A DNA stretch of 64,000 bases from Methylomonas sp. EFPC3 (GTDB lineage: Bacteria; Pseudomonadota; Gammaproteobacteria; Methylococcales; Methylomonadaceae), in contig NZ_CP116398.1 in assembly GCF_029643245.1 (NCBI RefSeq), positions 806,001 through 870,000 of the forward strand, read 5' to 3'. A model generated the notes under the pieces. The model made no database searches, was not told the origin of the DNA, and saw nothing but the letters and a program-made list of their open reading frames with translations. Positions 1 through 10,165 of this stretch are shown here, one piece after another. How positions within the stretch are numbered: the stretch's first letter is position 1; each line of letters opens with the position of its first letter. Made by a program: the position numbers and the translations under genes.

Positions 1-1569
1 GCTTTCGTGCCCACGGCGCCGAGTGCGGCCGCGTTTGGCGATCACTATAGCGATGCGATCGACAATGTGCCGCATTCGGCCGCCACGTTGGCGCCGGCCG
101 CAAACGTAGCCTCCGGTTTCGATCGGCTGCCCGGTATCGACCAAAATGCGCTGTCGGGCTTGGTGTCGCGTAGCTTCGGTCTGCCCGGCGAAGCGGAACT
201 GAAACAAGCCTTGGCCGTCAAGCCAGGCAACTTGGTGGGTTCCAAACCGCCGGCAGTCGCTTCGACGTTCTACTTTTTGAATGATGTCTCAGCCTTGGCT
301 CGATCGGCGCAAATCCCAAGTCTGGGTTCGGCGCATCCGGCTTTCGACGTGCATGCGGTGCGCAAGGATTTTCCAATCCTCGCGGAACGCGTCAACGGCT
401 ATCCGCTGGCCTGGCTCGATAACGCCGCAACCACGCAAAAGCCGCAATGCGTGATCGACCGGATTTCCGAGTTTTATCGACACGAGAACTCGAATATCCA
501 CCGCGCCGCGCATGAACTGGCGGCGCGGGCTACCGACGCTTACGAGGGTGCTCGGGATACCGTGGCGCGTTTCATCAATGCGTCGTCGGCCGACGACATC
601 GTATTTGTGCGCGGTTCCACCGAGGCGATCAACTTGGTCGCGCAAAGCTGGGGCCGGCAATTTATCGGCCAAGGCGACGAGATTGTCATCAGCTGGCTGG
701 AGCATCACGCCAACATTGTGCCGTGGCAGCAGCTATGTCAGGAAACCGGCGCGGTGTTGCGGGTGATTCCGGTCGACGACGACGGCCAGGTGATTTTGGC
801 CGAGTACCAAAAATTGCTGAACGCCAAAACCAAGCTGGTATCTTTCACCCAGGTTTCGAACGCCTTGGGTACCGTAACACCGGCGGCGGAAATGATCGAA
901 CTGGCGCATCGGGCGGGGGCCAAGGTGTTGCTGGACGGCGCGCAATCGGTGTCGCATTTGCGGGTCGATGTGCAAAGTCTGGATTGCGATTGGTTCGTGT
1001 TTTCCGGCCACAAGATCTTCGGCCCGACCGGCATCGGCGTGTTGTACGGCAAGCCGGAACTGTTGGCAGCCACCCAGCCGTGGCAGGGCGGCGGTAATAT
1101 GATCGAAGACGTCACCTTCGAGAAAACCGTCTACCAGCCCGCCCCGGCCAAATTCGAAGCCGGTACCGGCAATATCGCCGATGCGGTAGGTTTGGGCGCG
1201 GCGCTGGATTATTTGAGCCGAATCGGCATCGAGAACGTGGCCCGTTACGAGCACGAGTTGCTGGAATACGGCATGCACGCGCTACGCATGATTCCGGGCT
1301 TGCGTTTGATCGGCACCGCGCCGGACAAAACCAGCGTGTTGTCGTTCGTATTAGCCGGCCATAGCACACAGGATGTCGGCAAAGCCTTGAACGAAGCCGG
1401 TATTGCCGTGCGTTCCGGCCACCATTGCGCCCAGCCGATTTTGCGCCGGTTTGGCTTGGAAGCGACGGTCAGGTCTTCACTGGCGTTCTACAACACCTAC
1501 GAAGAAATCGATCGCCTGGCAGCTGTGGTCAAACGTCTGCAATGTTCTAAAACCCACTTCAGCGGTTAG
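1..1569 (+). CDS. Cysteine desulfurase (SufS-like), probable family 2A encapsulin cargo; 5' end outside window
   Basis: PLP-dependent desulfurase that would release sulfur from cysteine as a persulfide. The frame is open at base 1, so the true start lies upstream; the first in-window start-like codon is GTG at 7. Counted from that GTG, residues 1 to about 110 are an Ala/Pro-rich, low-complexity extension with an FYFL patch near residue 88. The SufS fold then begins at FDVHAVRKDFPIL. Catalytic parts are intact: SGHK with the PLP lysine near 336 and RSGHHCAQP with the active cysteine near 474. SufS enzymes are normally about 405 residues and lack such an extension; long disordered N-termini with this ENSNIHRAAHELAARATDAYE-type core are known from desulfurases packed in family 2A (SrpI-like) encapsulins. 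The shell gene is not in the window. The desulfurase call is certain; the cargo role is inferred from the extension. Confidence 0.9.
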   Translation, partial: AFVPTAPSAAAFGDHYSDAIDNVPHSAATLAPAANVASGFDRLPGIDQNALSGLVSRSFGLPGEAELKQALAVKPGNLVGSKPPAVASTFYFLNDVSALARSAQIPSLGSAHPAFDVHAVRKDFPILAERVNGYPLAWLDNAATTQKPQCVIDRISEFYRHENSNIHRAAHELAARATDAYEGARDTVARFINASSADDIVFVRGSTEAINLVAQSWGRQFIGQGDEIVISWLEHHANIVPWQQLCQETGAVLRVIPVDDDGQVILAEYQKLLNAKTKLVSFTQVSNALGTVTPAAEMIELAHRAGAKVLLDGAQSVSHLRVDVQSLDCDWFVFSGHKIFGPTGIGVLYGKPELLAATQPWQGGGNMIEDVTFEKTVYQPAPAKFEAGTGNIADAVGLGAALDYLSRIGIENVARYEHELLEYGMHALRMIPGLRLIGTAPDKTSVLSFVLAGHSTQDVGKALNEAGIAVRSGHHCAQPILRRFGLEATVRSSLAFYNTYEEIDRLAAVVKRLQCSKTHFSG

Positions 1570-1574
1570 TTAAG

Positions 1575-1605
1575 AGCGGGATCGGGGCAGAGCCCCGGTT
1601 CCGCT
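1575..1605. terminator. Strong hairpin between convergent genes
   Basis: Two 14-base arms (1575-1588 and 1592-1605) around an AGA loop pair completely, with two G-T wobbles. The hairpin lies just after the desulfurase stop and just beyond the 3' end of the convergent EAL gene, the position of a bidirectional terminator. No clear T tract follows on either strand, so it could also be an mRNA-stabilising structure. Confidence 0.5.
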
Positions 1606-1611
1606 TGCCAT

Positions 1612-2511
1612 TCACGAAAATGCGCGTCGGCTTTGGTAAGTCTCGGCCTTGCCGGCCAGATAGTCAGAATCGCGTTTATTCGCCGACGTCACCGGCAGTT
1701 CGAAATAGCGGCCTTGCACCAAGCTGAAGCCGCTCTGTCTGGCCAATGCCGCGCTGCGCTTGTCGGCGACATCCAATAGCAAGCTGCGGCCATTGACCGA
1801 GGCGACCAGGCTGTTCAGTTGCTGGATTTTGCCCAGCAACTGGTTGTCTCTGACCTGATCCAACTGCTCGGCGGATAAGCCGACAAAATCCGGCGATAAC
1901 CGGGAGATCAATTCCAGCGCGGCTTTTTCCAGCGACTGAACGTCGAATTTCAACGCCAGCCGGTAACCGCGGCGTTGGTAATTTTCCAGACCTTTTTGCA
2001 GGGACGGAAAGAAGCGGGCGTAAGCGTTGCTGACGCTCAGCGCTATGGCCACGTTACTGGTTTGCAAGCCGCATTTGACAATGATCTCTTCGAAATAAGC
2101 GCCGTGGTCGGCCTTGACGCCCAGAATATGCCGCGGATCGACGTACAGAAATAGCAATTCGTCCAGATGCGACTGCGGCAGGTAGTTCAGCATGTGCACG
2201 GTGCGGGTCAGCCGGTCGAAGTTGATCACCGAATCGCTGTTGCTGGGCGCTTGAGGCAGGCTGAGCAGATTGTCCAGCTCGTTACCCAACAGCGTCTGTA
2301 CCGGATTCGCCGCGACCGTCAATTGCGCAATATGGCCGACAACCTGCGACGTGCGCAAGGTTTCCCGGATCGGCGCCAAGGTGCTGCCGACTTTGATCGG
2401 CCCGAACAAGCCGTGTACGACGCCATTCTCCAGCAAAAACGGCCGGACACCATCGGCGTGTTCCTGTTCCAGGCGGTCGTTGAAATATTCCACTAGTTGC
2501 TGCAAAGGCAT
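1612..2511 (-). CDS. Degenerate EAL-domain protein
   Basis: A 299-residue soluble protein with the fold pattern of EAL c-di-GMP phosphodiesterases but without the catalytic residues. The position of the E-x-L motif reads FLYVDPRHI near residues 121-129. Where active enzymes have the second acidic motif it reads ALSVSN, and the DDFG motif is replaced by ALKFDVQS. The C-terminal half (SPDFVGLSAEQLDQV, then LLLDVADKRSAALARQSGFSLVQGRYF) follows the usual EAL strand order. The N-terminal 110 residues match nothing I recognise. It probably binds c-di-GMP or a partner protein rather than hydrolysing it. It stands alone, convergent with the desulfurase and divergent from the ATPase operon. Confidence 0.7.
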   Translation of the reverse strand: MPLQQLVEYFNDRLEQEHADGVRPFLLENGVVHGLFGPIKVGSTLAPIRETLRTSQVVGHIAQLTVAANPVQTLLGNELDNLLSLPQAPSNSDSVINFDRLTRTVHMLNYLPQSHLDELLFLYVDPRHILGVKADHGAYFEEIIVKCGLQTSNVAIALSVSNAYARFFPSLQKGLENYQRRGYRLALKFDVQSLEKAALELISRLSPDFVGLSAEQLDQVRDNQLLGKIQQLNSLVASVNGRSLLLDVADKRSAALARQSGFSLVQGRYFELPVTSANKRDSDYLAGKAETYQSRRAFS

Positions 2512-2607
2512 GATCGCTTCCTCTCGATTGAAATTGTAGAGCGGGCAGGGCAGCCGGTCGGGACAGTACCGTCCGGCGTTATATCGAGCAATGTTAACGA
2601 CTGTATT

Positions 2608-2652
2608 TTGTGAAATAAAACGATATTATTAGAATTGTTAATCACGATATTA
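2608..2652 (+). promoter_or_regulatory. Candidate promoter and 9-bp direct repeat upstream of the N-ATPase operon
   Basis: In the 222-base AT-rich gap before the operon, TTGTGA (2608-2613) and TAGAAT (2630-2635) sit 16 bases apart, close to a sigma-70 promoter. ACGATATTA occurs twice (2620-2628 and 2644-2652), 24 bases apart and overlapping the putative -10 region, as an operator might. This is pattern matching only. Confidence 0.3.
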
Positions 2653-2715
2653 GATTAATTGGGAGCTGAATGGCGGGTGGGCGCGGCGCTGGTGAAAATT
2701 GGGGCTTAGGAGTAG

Positions 2716-4589
<1,874 letters not shown>

Positions 4590-4591
4590 CC

Positions 4592-4870
4592 ATGAGTTTT
4601 CGGAATAAATTGATCGAATTCACCCGGCGCGATGCGCGGCGCTTGCAGGAACAACGCCGGCAATCGGCGTCCTGGTTCGGTGTGTTGCTGTACGGCGGTA
4701 CGCTGGGACTGTTGTTTGTCGTGCCCATCGTCGCCGGAGCCTACCTGGGGCGTTGGCTGGATACGTTGGCGGACGGTTATTCGGTGCGCTGGACCGTCAG
4801 CCTGATCGTGTTGGGCATTGTGGTTGGTGCCTACAATGCGCTGCGGTTTTTACAGGAGCATTCGCGATGA
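4592..4870 (+). CDS. AtpQ-like (AtpI/AtpZ family) small membrane subunit
   Basis: A 92-residue protein with a basic N-terminal tail (about 28 residues, Arg-rich) and two membrane helices (about 29-50 and 64-84), matching the AtpI/AtpZ-type AtpQ encoded at this place in N-ATPase operons. The second helix has a G/A-rich face (LIVLGIVVGAYNALRFL). In the standard N-ATPase order atpD-C-Q-R-B-E-F-A-G an AtpR gene should follow, but the a-subunit ATG lies only four bases before this gene's end and nothing resembling AtpR is present. Start chosen at the ATG two bases after the epsilon stop. Confidence 0.75.
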   Translation: MSFRNKLIEFTRRDARRLQEQRRQSASWFGVLLYGGTLGLLFVVPIVAGAYLGRWLDTLADGYSVRWTVSLIVLGIVVGAYNALRFLQEHSR

Positions 4871-5553
4871 CCGAGCCCGACCTTGCCTTGCATCTCGGGC
4901 CGTTGGCGATCAGCGGCACGGTGTTGACCACCTGGGGCGTGATGGCCGGATTTACCTTGCTGGCGTTACTGCTGCGCTTGCCGGCGAAGGGCGGATTGGC
5001 GCGGCTGCATACGGCGCTGGAGGCGGTGGTGGTCGCAATAGATGGCGCAATCGGCGAGGTGCTGCCGGCAGCTGCGGTGCGACGGGTATTGCCGTTCGTC
5101 GCGACGCTGTGGCTGTTCGTGTTGGTCGCCAATCTGGTCGGCCTGATTCCGGGCTTGCATTCGCCAACCCGTGATTTATCGGCCACGGCCGCACTGGCAG
5201 TACTGGTGTTCGCCTCGACCCACTGGTTCGGCATTCGCGACCGCGGCCTGCGCAACCATCTGCGCCGCTACATCGAACCCAGCGTGATCCTGCTACCGTT
5301 TCATATCATCAGCGAATTGACCAGGACGCTGGCCTTGGCGATCCGTTTGTTCGGCAACGTCATGAGTCTGGAAATGGCCGCGTTGCTGGTATTGCTGATC
5401 GCCGGCTTTTTGGTGCCGGTGCCGCTGTTAATGCTGCACGTGGTCGAAGCCGTGGTGCAGGCCTATATCTTCGGCATGCTGGCCTTGATTTACATCGCCG
5501 GCGCGCTGGAGCCCAACGAATCCGACACTTCAGCCACGGAGAATCCGTCATGA
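4867..5553 (+). CDS. atpB: N-ATPase subunit a
   Basis: Membrane stator subunit forming the ion half-channels against the c-ring. It has 228 residues and five to six hydrophobic helices. The essential arginine is in [19 protein letters not shown], and the last helix ([19 protein letters not shown]) carries the conserved Gln-Ala-Tyr-Ile-Phe pattern. The frame is open further upstream, but the ATG at 4867, which overlaps the end of the AtpQ-like gene by four bases, gives the expected N-terminus; a longer start would overlap the previous gene by over 100 bases. Confidence 0.92.
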   Translation: MTEPDLALHLGPLAISGTVLTTWGVMAGFTLLALLLRLPAKGGLARLHTALEAVVVAIDGAIGEVLPAAAVRRVLPFVATLWLFVLVANLVGLIPGLHSPTRDLSATAALAVLVFASTHWFGIRDRGLRNHLRRYIEPSVILLPFHIISELTRTLALAIRLFGNVMSLEMAALLVLLIAGFLVPVPLLMLHVVEAVVQAYIFGMLALIYIAGALEPNESDTSATENPS

Positions 5554-5816
5554 CCGATTTACACCTGTTCAGCATCATCTCCACCGGCGTGGCCGGCTTG
5601 GTCATCGCCCTGGGCACCATGCTGCCGGCCATCGCGATGGGCAAGGCCATTGCCAGCGCGTTGGAGGCGCTGGCCCGGCAGCCGGAAGCGGAAAAAACCA
5701 TCACCCGCACCTTATTTATCGGTTTGGCGATGATCGAATCGCTGGCGATTTATTGTCTGGTGGTGGCGTTGATCGTGCTGTTCCGCAACCCGTTGTTGGA
5801 GTATTTCCTGGGTTAG
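5550..5816 (+). CDS. atpE: N-ATPase subunit c (ring proteolipid)
   Basis: An 88-residue hairpin of two membrane helices with the polar ARQPEA loop; the monomers form the rotating ion ring. The ion-binding carboxylate is Glu63 in IESLAIY. Aligned without gaps to the well-known Ilyobacter sodium-binding c subunit, Glu65 and Ser66 are kept (Glu63, Ser64) and Tyr70 is kept (Tyr68), but Gln32 is Met30 and Thr67 is Leu65. That incomplete ligand set argues for proton rather than sodium coupling, although N-ATPases as a group are described as sodium pumps. The ATG overlaps the stop of subunit a (ATGA). Confidence 0.93.
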   Translation: MTDLHLFSIISTGVAGLVIALGTMLPAIAMGKAIASALEALARQPEAEKTITRTLFIGLAMIESLAIYCLVVALIVLFRNPLLEYFLG

Positions 5817-5862
5817 GCCGCCGAGTGATCGCTATCGCCCTCCAATCCACCGGACCTCTGCC

Positions 5863-6618
5863 ATGATGCAACTCGACTGGACCACGTTTATTTTGGAAAT
5901 CCTCAATTTCCTGGTGTTGGTGTGGATACTGCAGCGTTTTCTGTACCGGCCGGCTTTGGCGTTACTGGACGCCCGCCAGCAACGCATCAACCAGCAAACC
6001 GAGCGCGCCGCGCAATTGCACGCCGAAGCCGAAGCCTTGCAACGCCAGTACCAGGCGCGCCTGGCGGATTGGCAGCAACAACAGGATGCCGCGCGGCGGG
6101 CGCTGGAGGAAGAGTTGGCGCAACTGCGCAGCAGCGAATTGGACGCGCTGCGGAAAACTTTGGCCGACGAAGAAGCCAAGTTTCGGGTGCGCAATCAGGC
6201 GGCCACCGCCACCCGCGAAGCCGCCTTGATCCGCGAAGCGGCGGCCAAGGCCTACGCTCAGACCGCAGCTATGCTGCAGCGGATGGCCGGACCGGATTTG
6301 ACCGGACGCATCGTCGAGATTTTCCTGGAAGATTTGCGGCAGTTGCCGGAAGCCGATCTGGCAGCGTTGCATAAAGCGGCGGCCGCTCTGATCCAGGCGT
6401 CGGCGGTGACGATAGCCAGCGCCCACCCGTTAACCGACGCCGATCAGAGCCGGCTCGGCCAAGCATTGTCGGCGGCGGCCGGTCGCGAGCTGGCTTTCAA
6501 CTTCTCCATCGACCCGGCCTTGATCGCCGGCGTCCGCGCCGTAGTCGGCGAATGCCAGTTGCACGCCAATTTGGCCGACGAATTGGCCTTTTTCCGCCGC
6601 CAAACCAACCATGACTGA
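5863..6618 (+). CDS. atpF: N-ATPase subunit b with delta-like C-terminal part
   Basis: Peripheral stalk subunit of 251 residues against about 156 for ordinary b. An N-terminal membrane helix (about 8-30) is followed by a long Gln/Ala/Glu-rich coiled coil (35-150). Residues about 185-245 ([17 protein letters not shown], then [16 protein letters not shown]) follow the pattern of the C-terminal domain of F1 delta. No separate delta gene exists in the operon, so this extension probably does delta's job of holding the stalk to the alpha3beta3 head. Two ATG codons in tandem (5863 and 5866) could both serve. It overlaps the alpha gene by eight bases. Confidence 0.88.
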   Translation: MMQLDWTTFILEILNFLVLVWILQRFLYRPALALLDARQQRINQQTERAAQLHAEAEALQRQYQARLADWQQQQDAARRALEEELAQLRSSELDALRKTLADEEAKFRVRNQAATATREAALIREAAAKAYAQTAAMLQRMAGPDLTGRIVEIFLEDLRQLPEADLAALHKAAAALIQASAVTIASAHPLTDADQSRLGQALSAAAGRELAFNFSIDPALIAGVRAVVGECQLHANLADELAFFRRQTNHD

Positions 6619-8050
6619 GCCGAACACGTCCTATCGGTTCGGCTTACGCCTATCCGAACGCGGCTGCGTCGCAGGCATCGGCGACGGCATCGCCTGGATC
6701 CGCGGTCTGCCGTCGGCCCGGCTCGACGAATTGATCGGCTTCGACGACGGTAGTTCGGGTTTGGTATTCCAACTCGGCAAGGAAGTGTTGGGCGCGATCC
6801 TGCTGTCGCAGAGTCGCGGCGTCACCGCCGGCATGGCGGTACAGCACATCGGCCGTAAATTGGAGATCGGCGTCGGCGACGCCTTGCTCGGCCGGGTAGT
6901 CGATCCGCTGGGCAGTCCGCTGGACGGTTTGCCGGCGCCGCAAACCCGCCAGTTCCGGCCGTTGGAAGCGGCCGCACCGAGCATTATCGAACGCGATTTC
7001 GTCAGCGAGCCGTTTTATACCGGTAGCAAGATCGTCGATAGTCTGATCCCGATCGGCAAGGGCCAGCGCCAATTGATCATCGGCGACGATGGCGTCGGCA
7101 AAAGCGCCCTGGCCTTGGATGCGGTGTTGAACCAGCGCGGCCGCAATGTGTTGTGCGTGATGGTGTTGATCGGCCAACCGCGCTCGTCGGTGGCCGGCAC
7201 CTTGGAAGCCTTGCGCGCCGGCGGCGCACTGGATTACACCGTGCTGGTGGTGGCCGAAGCCAACGCCTTGCCGGGCTTTCGTTATCTGGCGCCGTTTGCC
7301 GGCTGCGCGATCGCCGAGCACTGGATGCGGCTGGGCCGCGATACCCTGGTGGTCTACGACGATCTGACCCGCCACGCCCAATCCTACCGCGAGCTGTCGC
7401 TACTATTGCAACGGCCGCCGGGCCGCGAAGCCTATCCGGGCGACATTTTTTATCTGCATTCGCGTTTGCTGGAGCGCTCGACGGTGTTGAGCCTGCAACA
7501 CGGCGGCGGCAGCATGACCGCGCTACCGATCATCGAAACCCGGCAAGGTGAATTGTCGGCTTACATCCCGACCAATCTGATTTCGATTACCGACGGCCAG
7601 ATTTATTTCGAGAGCAAACTGTTTGCCGCCGGCATCCTGCCGGCGATCGATATCGGCCGCTCGGTGTCGCGGATCGGCGGCAAGGCCCAGCATCCGGCCA
7701 TCAAAAACGCCGCCGCCCATATCAGGCTGGACTATCTGCAATTTCTGGAGCTGGAGCTATTTGCCCGCTTCGGCACCCGTCTGGAAGCCAGCGTCGAGGA
7801 AAAACTACAGCGTGGCCGGCTGTTGCGGGAAATTCTGAAGCAAGACCGCTTGCAGCCCTGGTCCGAACCGGCACATCTGGCTTGGTTGCTGGCTTACGGT
7901 GAAGGTATGCTGGCCGATCTCGCGCCGGAACAAGCGTCCGGGGTGTTGGCCTATCTGCAGCAACAACTGGCGGAGACCCGCTTGAGCTTGGATTCGCCGA
8001 AGCAGCAATGGCTGGCGGCGCTCAGGCAATGGCTGGCGGCTAAGCCATGA
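6611..8050 (+). CDS. atpA: N-ATPase alpha subunit
   Basis: Non-catalytic nucleotide-binding subunit of the F1 head, 479 residues and thus shorter than the usual 500-515, with an abbreviated N-terminus. The P-loop reads GDDGVGKS at 158-165 where most alpha subunits have GDRQTGKT; Lys and Ser are kept but the Arg-Gln-Thr stretch is changed. The arginine-finger region [10 protein letters not shown] is intact, as is [27 protein letters not shown]. It overlaps b upstream and gamma downstream (ATGA), so the operon is tightly coupled. Confidence 0.93.
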   Translation: MTEPNTSYRFGLRLSERGCVAGIGDGIAWIRGLPSARLDELIGFDDGSSGLVFQLGKEVLGAILLSQSRGVTAGMAVQHIGRKLEIGVGDALLGRVVDPLGSPLDGLPAPQTRQFRPLEAAAPSIIERDFVSEPFYTGSKIVDSLIPIGKGQRQLIIGDDGVGKSALALDAVLNQRGRNVLCVMVLIGQPRSSVAGTLEALRAGGALDYTVLVVAEANALPGFRYLAPFAGCAIAEHWMRLGRDTLVVYDDLTRHAQSYRELSLLLQRPPGREAYPGDIFYLHSRLLERSTVLSLQHGGGSMTALPIIETRQGELSAYIPTNLISITDGQIYFESKLFAAGILPAIDIGRSVSRIGGKAQHPAIKNAAAHIRLDYLQFLELELFARFGTRLEASVEEKLQRGRLLREILKQDRLQPWSEPAHLAWLLAYGEGMLADLAPEQASGVLAYLQQQLAETRLSLDSPKQQWLAALRQWLAAKP

Positions 8051-8850
8051 GCCAGCGCCGCGAAGTCGAAGCCCGGCTGGCCTTGTTCGACGAATTGTCC
8101 GGCATCCTCGGCGCGATGCGCAGCTTTGCGTTGGCCGAATTGCGTAAGGTCGGCAAGCGCGAAGCTAGCCAGCAGCAGGTGGTCGAGTCGTTGGCGGCCG
8201 CTTTGCTCGATTTGTCCAGTGCGCTGCCGGAAGGCTTTTATGCCGATACCGCCAACACTCGCGGCGATATCTGGTTGCTGTTCGGTTCAGTGCGCGGCTT
8301 TTGCGGCAGTTTCAACGAAGACGTGCTGCGTTTTTGGCAGGGTGCGGCCGACCCGCAAGCGCAGCTGATTTTGGTGGGCGAACGCCTGCATGGCCTATTC
8401 GACGGTCATGAATCCGCCGTTTTTCTGGACGGCGCCGAAGGCGGGCTGGATGCGCCGGCGGCGATTGACCGGATTTTGGCGGCGGTCGCCGAACTGCGCA
8501 GCGATGGCGATTATGGTTTGATGGTCTGCATCCGCGACGAGCAGGGCGCTCGCAGCCAGCGCTTGTGGCCGTTGCCACCCACTGCCGGCGGCAGTGTTCC
8601 GCTGGAACTGCCGTTGACTTATCAGCGTCCTGCCGCAGTTGCGATGGGCGTTGCCGAACAGTACTTGTTCCATGTGCTGCTGGCGCTGCTGTTGCGTTCG
8701 ATTCGGGTCGAAAACCACATGCGGCTGATGCAGATGGAAACCGCGCTGCGCCATCTGGAACGCGGCGGCGAGGACTTGCAACGCCAGCGCAACCGCCTGC
8801 GGCAGGAGGAAATCGTCGAGGAAATCGAGTTGATGGTCGGCCGGCGGTAG
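8047..8850 (+). CDS. atpG: N-ATPase gamma subunit
   Basis: Rotating central shaft, 267 residues. The fold pattern is N-terminal helix ([24 protein letters not shown]), Rossmann-like middle ([19 protein letters not shown]) and C-terminal helix ([15 protein letters not shown]). The gamma family is divergent, and this N-ATPase version is recognised from the GFCGSFN patch and position as last gene of the operon. It is followed by 348 bases without a gene. Confidence 0.88.
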   Translation: MSQRREVEARLALFDELSGILGAMRSFALAELRKVGKREASQQQVVESLAAALLDLSSALPEGFYADTANTRGDIWLLFGSVRGFCGSFNEDVLRFWQGAADPQAQLILVGERLHGLFDGHESAVFLDGAEGGLDAPAAIDRILAAVAELRSDGDYGLMVCIRDEQGARSQRLWPLPPTAGGSVPLELPLTYQRPAAVAMGVAEQYLFHVLLALLLRSIRVENHMRLMQMETALRHLERGGEDLQRQRNRLRQEEIVEEIELMVGRR

Positions 8851-9198
8851 CAAACCGCACTCGCCCAGGTCCCCAAGTCAACCGCCCGACCCGGCACCCG
8901 ATCGGCCGGGCCACTTTGCTCTTTTCAATCAGTCGTTTTGCAAAACCCGGCCCGGCCGACCGGCGCCGTGCCACCGCTACCTGCCTAGGCGCAATCCCTC
9001 TTGCGTTCTCGTTTCAAAATTGCCTCGATTTTCGCAACTGTTGCGGCCCGGACTGACCTTGGCTTCAAGTTCCGCGAGTATGGGCTACAGTTTACCGGTA
9101 ACGCGCCGCGGCCAGCAGGCCGGCGCAGCGCGGCCGGAGGCCTTGGTTGGTAACAGCCGGTGCCGCATCCTTTCAACTTATTACAGAAGGAGTAAAAC
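8851..9198. other. Gene-free stretch between the ATPase operon and the chemotaxis-like cluster
   Basis: GC-rich leader and spacer. It holds short self-complementary GC patches (GGCCGGGCC near 8911, CCGGCCCGGCCG near 8950, and a CGCGCCGCGGCC run near 9103) but no hairpin followed by T residues and no RNA family I can recognise. The last 20 bases carry a good ribosome site (AGAAGGAG) for the receiver gene. Confidence 0.4.
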
Positions 9199-9552
9199 AT
9201 GACGGAAAAACATTGTTTAATTGTCGACGACAGCAAGATGTCCAGAATGATGGTGAAAAAAATCATTCTGGAGGCGCATCCCGATTGGCATATCGTCGAA
9301 GCCGAGAACGGGCAGCAGGCGATCGACAGAGCCGGCGAAGCCAAGTACGACATCATTTTGCTGGATTACAACATGCCCGTCATGGAAGGCGGCCAAGCGG
9401 CCGAAATCATCCGTCCGATGCAAGCCGAGGCCAAGATTGCATTCCTGACCGCCAACGTGCAAGAGGCGGTAAAGAATCTGGCGGTGCAATTGCACATCGA
9501 CTTTATCCCCAAACCGATCACAGAAGCCAAAATCAAAGCCTATGTCGGATAA
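9199..9552 (+). CDS. Single-domain response regulator (CheY-like receiver)
   Basis: A 117-residue stand-alone receiver. The acidic pocket is Asp10/Asp11, the phosphorylation site is Asp56 in ILLDYNMPV, and FIPKPI near residue 105 supplies the lysine. There is no output domain, so it acts by binding a partner when phosphorylated. The ATG follows AGAAGGAG. Its 3' end overlaps the CheC-like gene by 11 bases, and a hybrid kinase follows in the same operon, so it is a plausible phosphate sink or output for that kinase with CheC as its phosphatase. Confidence 0.9.
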   Translation: MTEKHCLIVDDSKMSRMMVKKIILEAHPDWHIVEAENGQQAIDRAGEAKYDIILLDYNMPVMEGGQAAEIIRPMQAEAKIAFLTANVQEAVKNLAVQLHIDFIPKPITEAKIKAYVG

Positions 9553-10165
9553 CTTGATTGAGAATGACGAAGATTTTTTAGATGCCGTCGCCGAAGTGCT
9601 TAATATCGGCATGGGTTACGCTGCCAGCGTACTCAGCGAAATGGTCAACGAAGAGGTGAAGCTGAGTGTGCCCGGTGTGACCTTTGTCTCGCGTCCGGAG
9701 GCTTTGAAGGTGATTCAAGCCAAGACCGATCGCGATGTCAGCGGCGTTTGCCAGCAATTCGACGGCGTGATGGGCGGCGACGTATTGCTGCTGTTTCCGG
9801 AGGAAAAAAGCCTGCAGTTGGTCAGAGCCGTACTGCAGCAGGACTTGTCGCTGGAAGACTTGACCGAAATGGAACAGGAGGCCATGGCGGAAATCGGCAA
9901 TGTCATATTAAACGGTTGTCTGTGCAGCATCGCCGATCTGTTCAATCAGCGGATTTCCGGCGGCATCCCCGAATTCGTGAAAGGTTCTTTGGCGGACATC
10001 CTTGCCGACAACGAGCTGCGTGAAAAAGTCGAGGCTTGTGTGTTGTTGCTGAACATGGAGTTCTCGCTCGATAAGAACCGCGTCGAGGGTTACGTCACCT
10101 TCCTGATGGACGTCGAATCGATGTCGATATTCAAGCAAAGCGTCAAGTCTTATCTGGGTATGTGA
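9542..10165 (+). CDS. CheC-like receiver phosphatase
   Basis: A 207-residue CheC-family protein; such proteins dephosphorylate CheY-type receivers. Two active-site-like helices are visible: the first near residues 12-30 (FLDAVAEVLNIGMGYAA, with Glu18 and Asn21) and the second near 113-130 (EAMAEIGNVILNGCL, with the E-x-x-N-x-x-x-N pattern). The two-site arrangement is that of CheC rather than CheX. CheC is usually found with CheD; no CheD is visible here. It overlaps the receiver upstream and the hybrid kinase downstream, which argues for a three-protein signalling unit. RBS lies within the preceding gene. Confidence 0.85.
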   Translation: MSDNLIENDEDFLDAVAEVLNIGMGYAASVLSEMVNEEVKLSVPGVTFVSRPEALKVIQAKTDRDVSGVCQQFDGVMGGDVLLLFPEEKSLQLVRAVLQQDLSLEDLTEMEQEAMAEIGNVILNGCLCSIADLFNQRISGGIPEFVKGSLADILADNELREKVEACVLLLNMEFSLDKNRVEGYVTFLMDVESMSIFKQSVKSYLGM

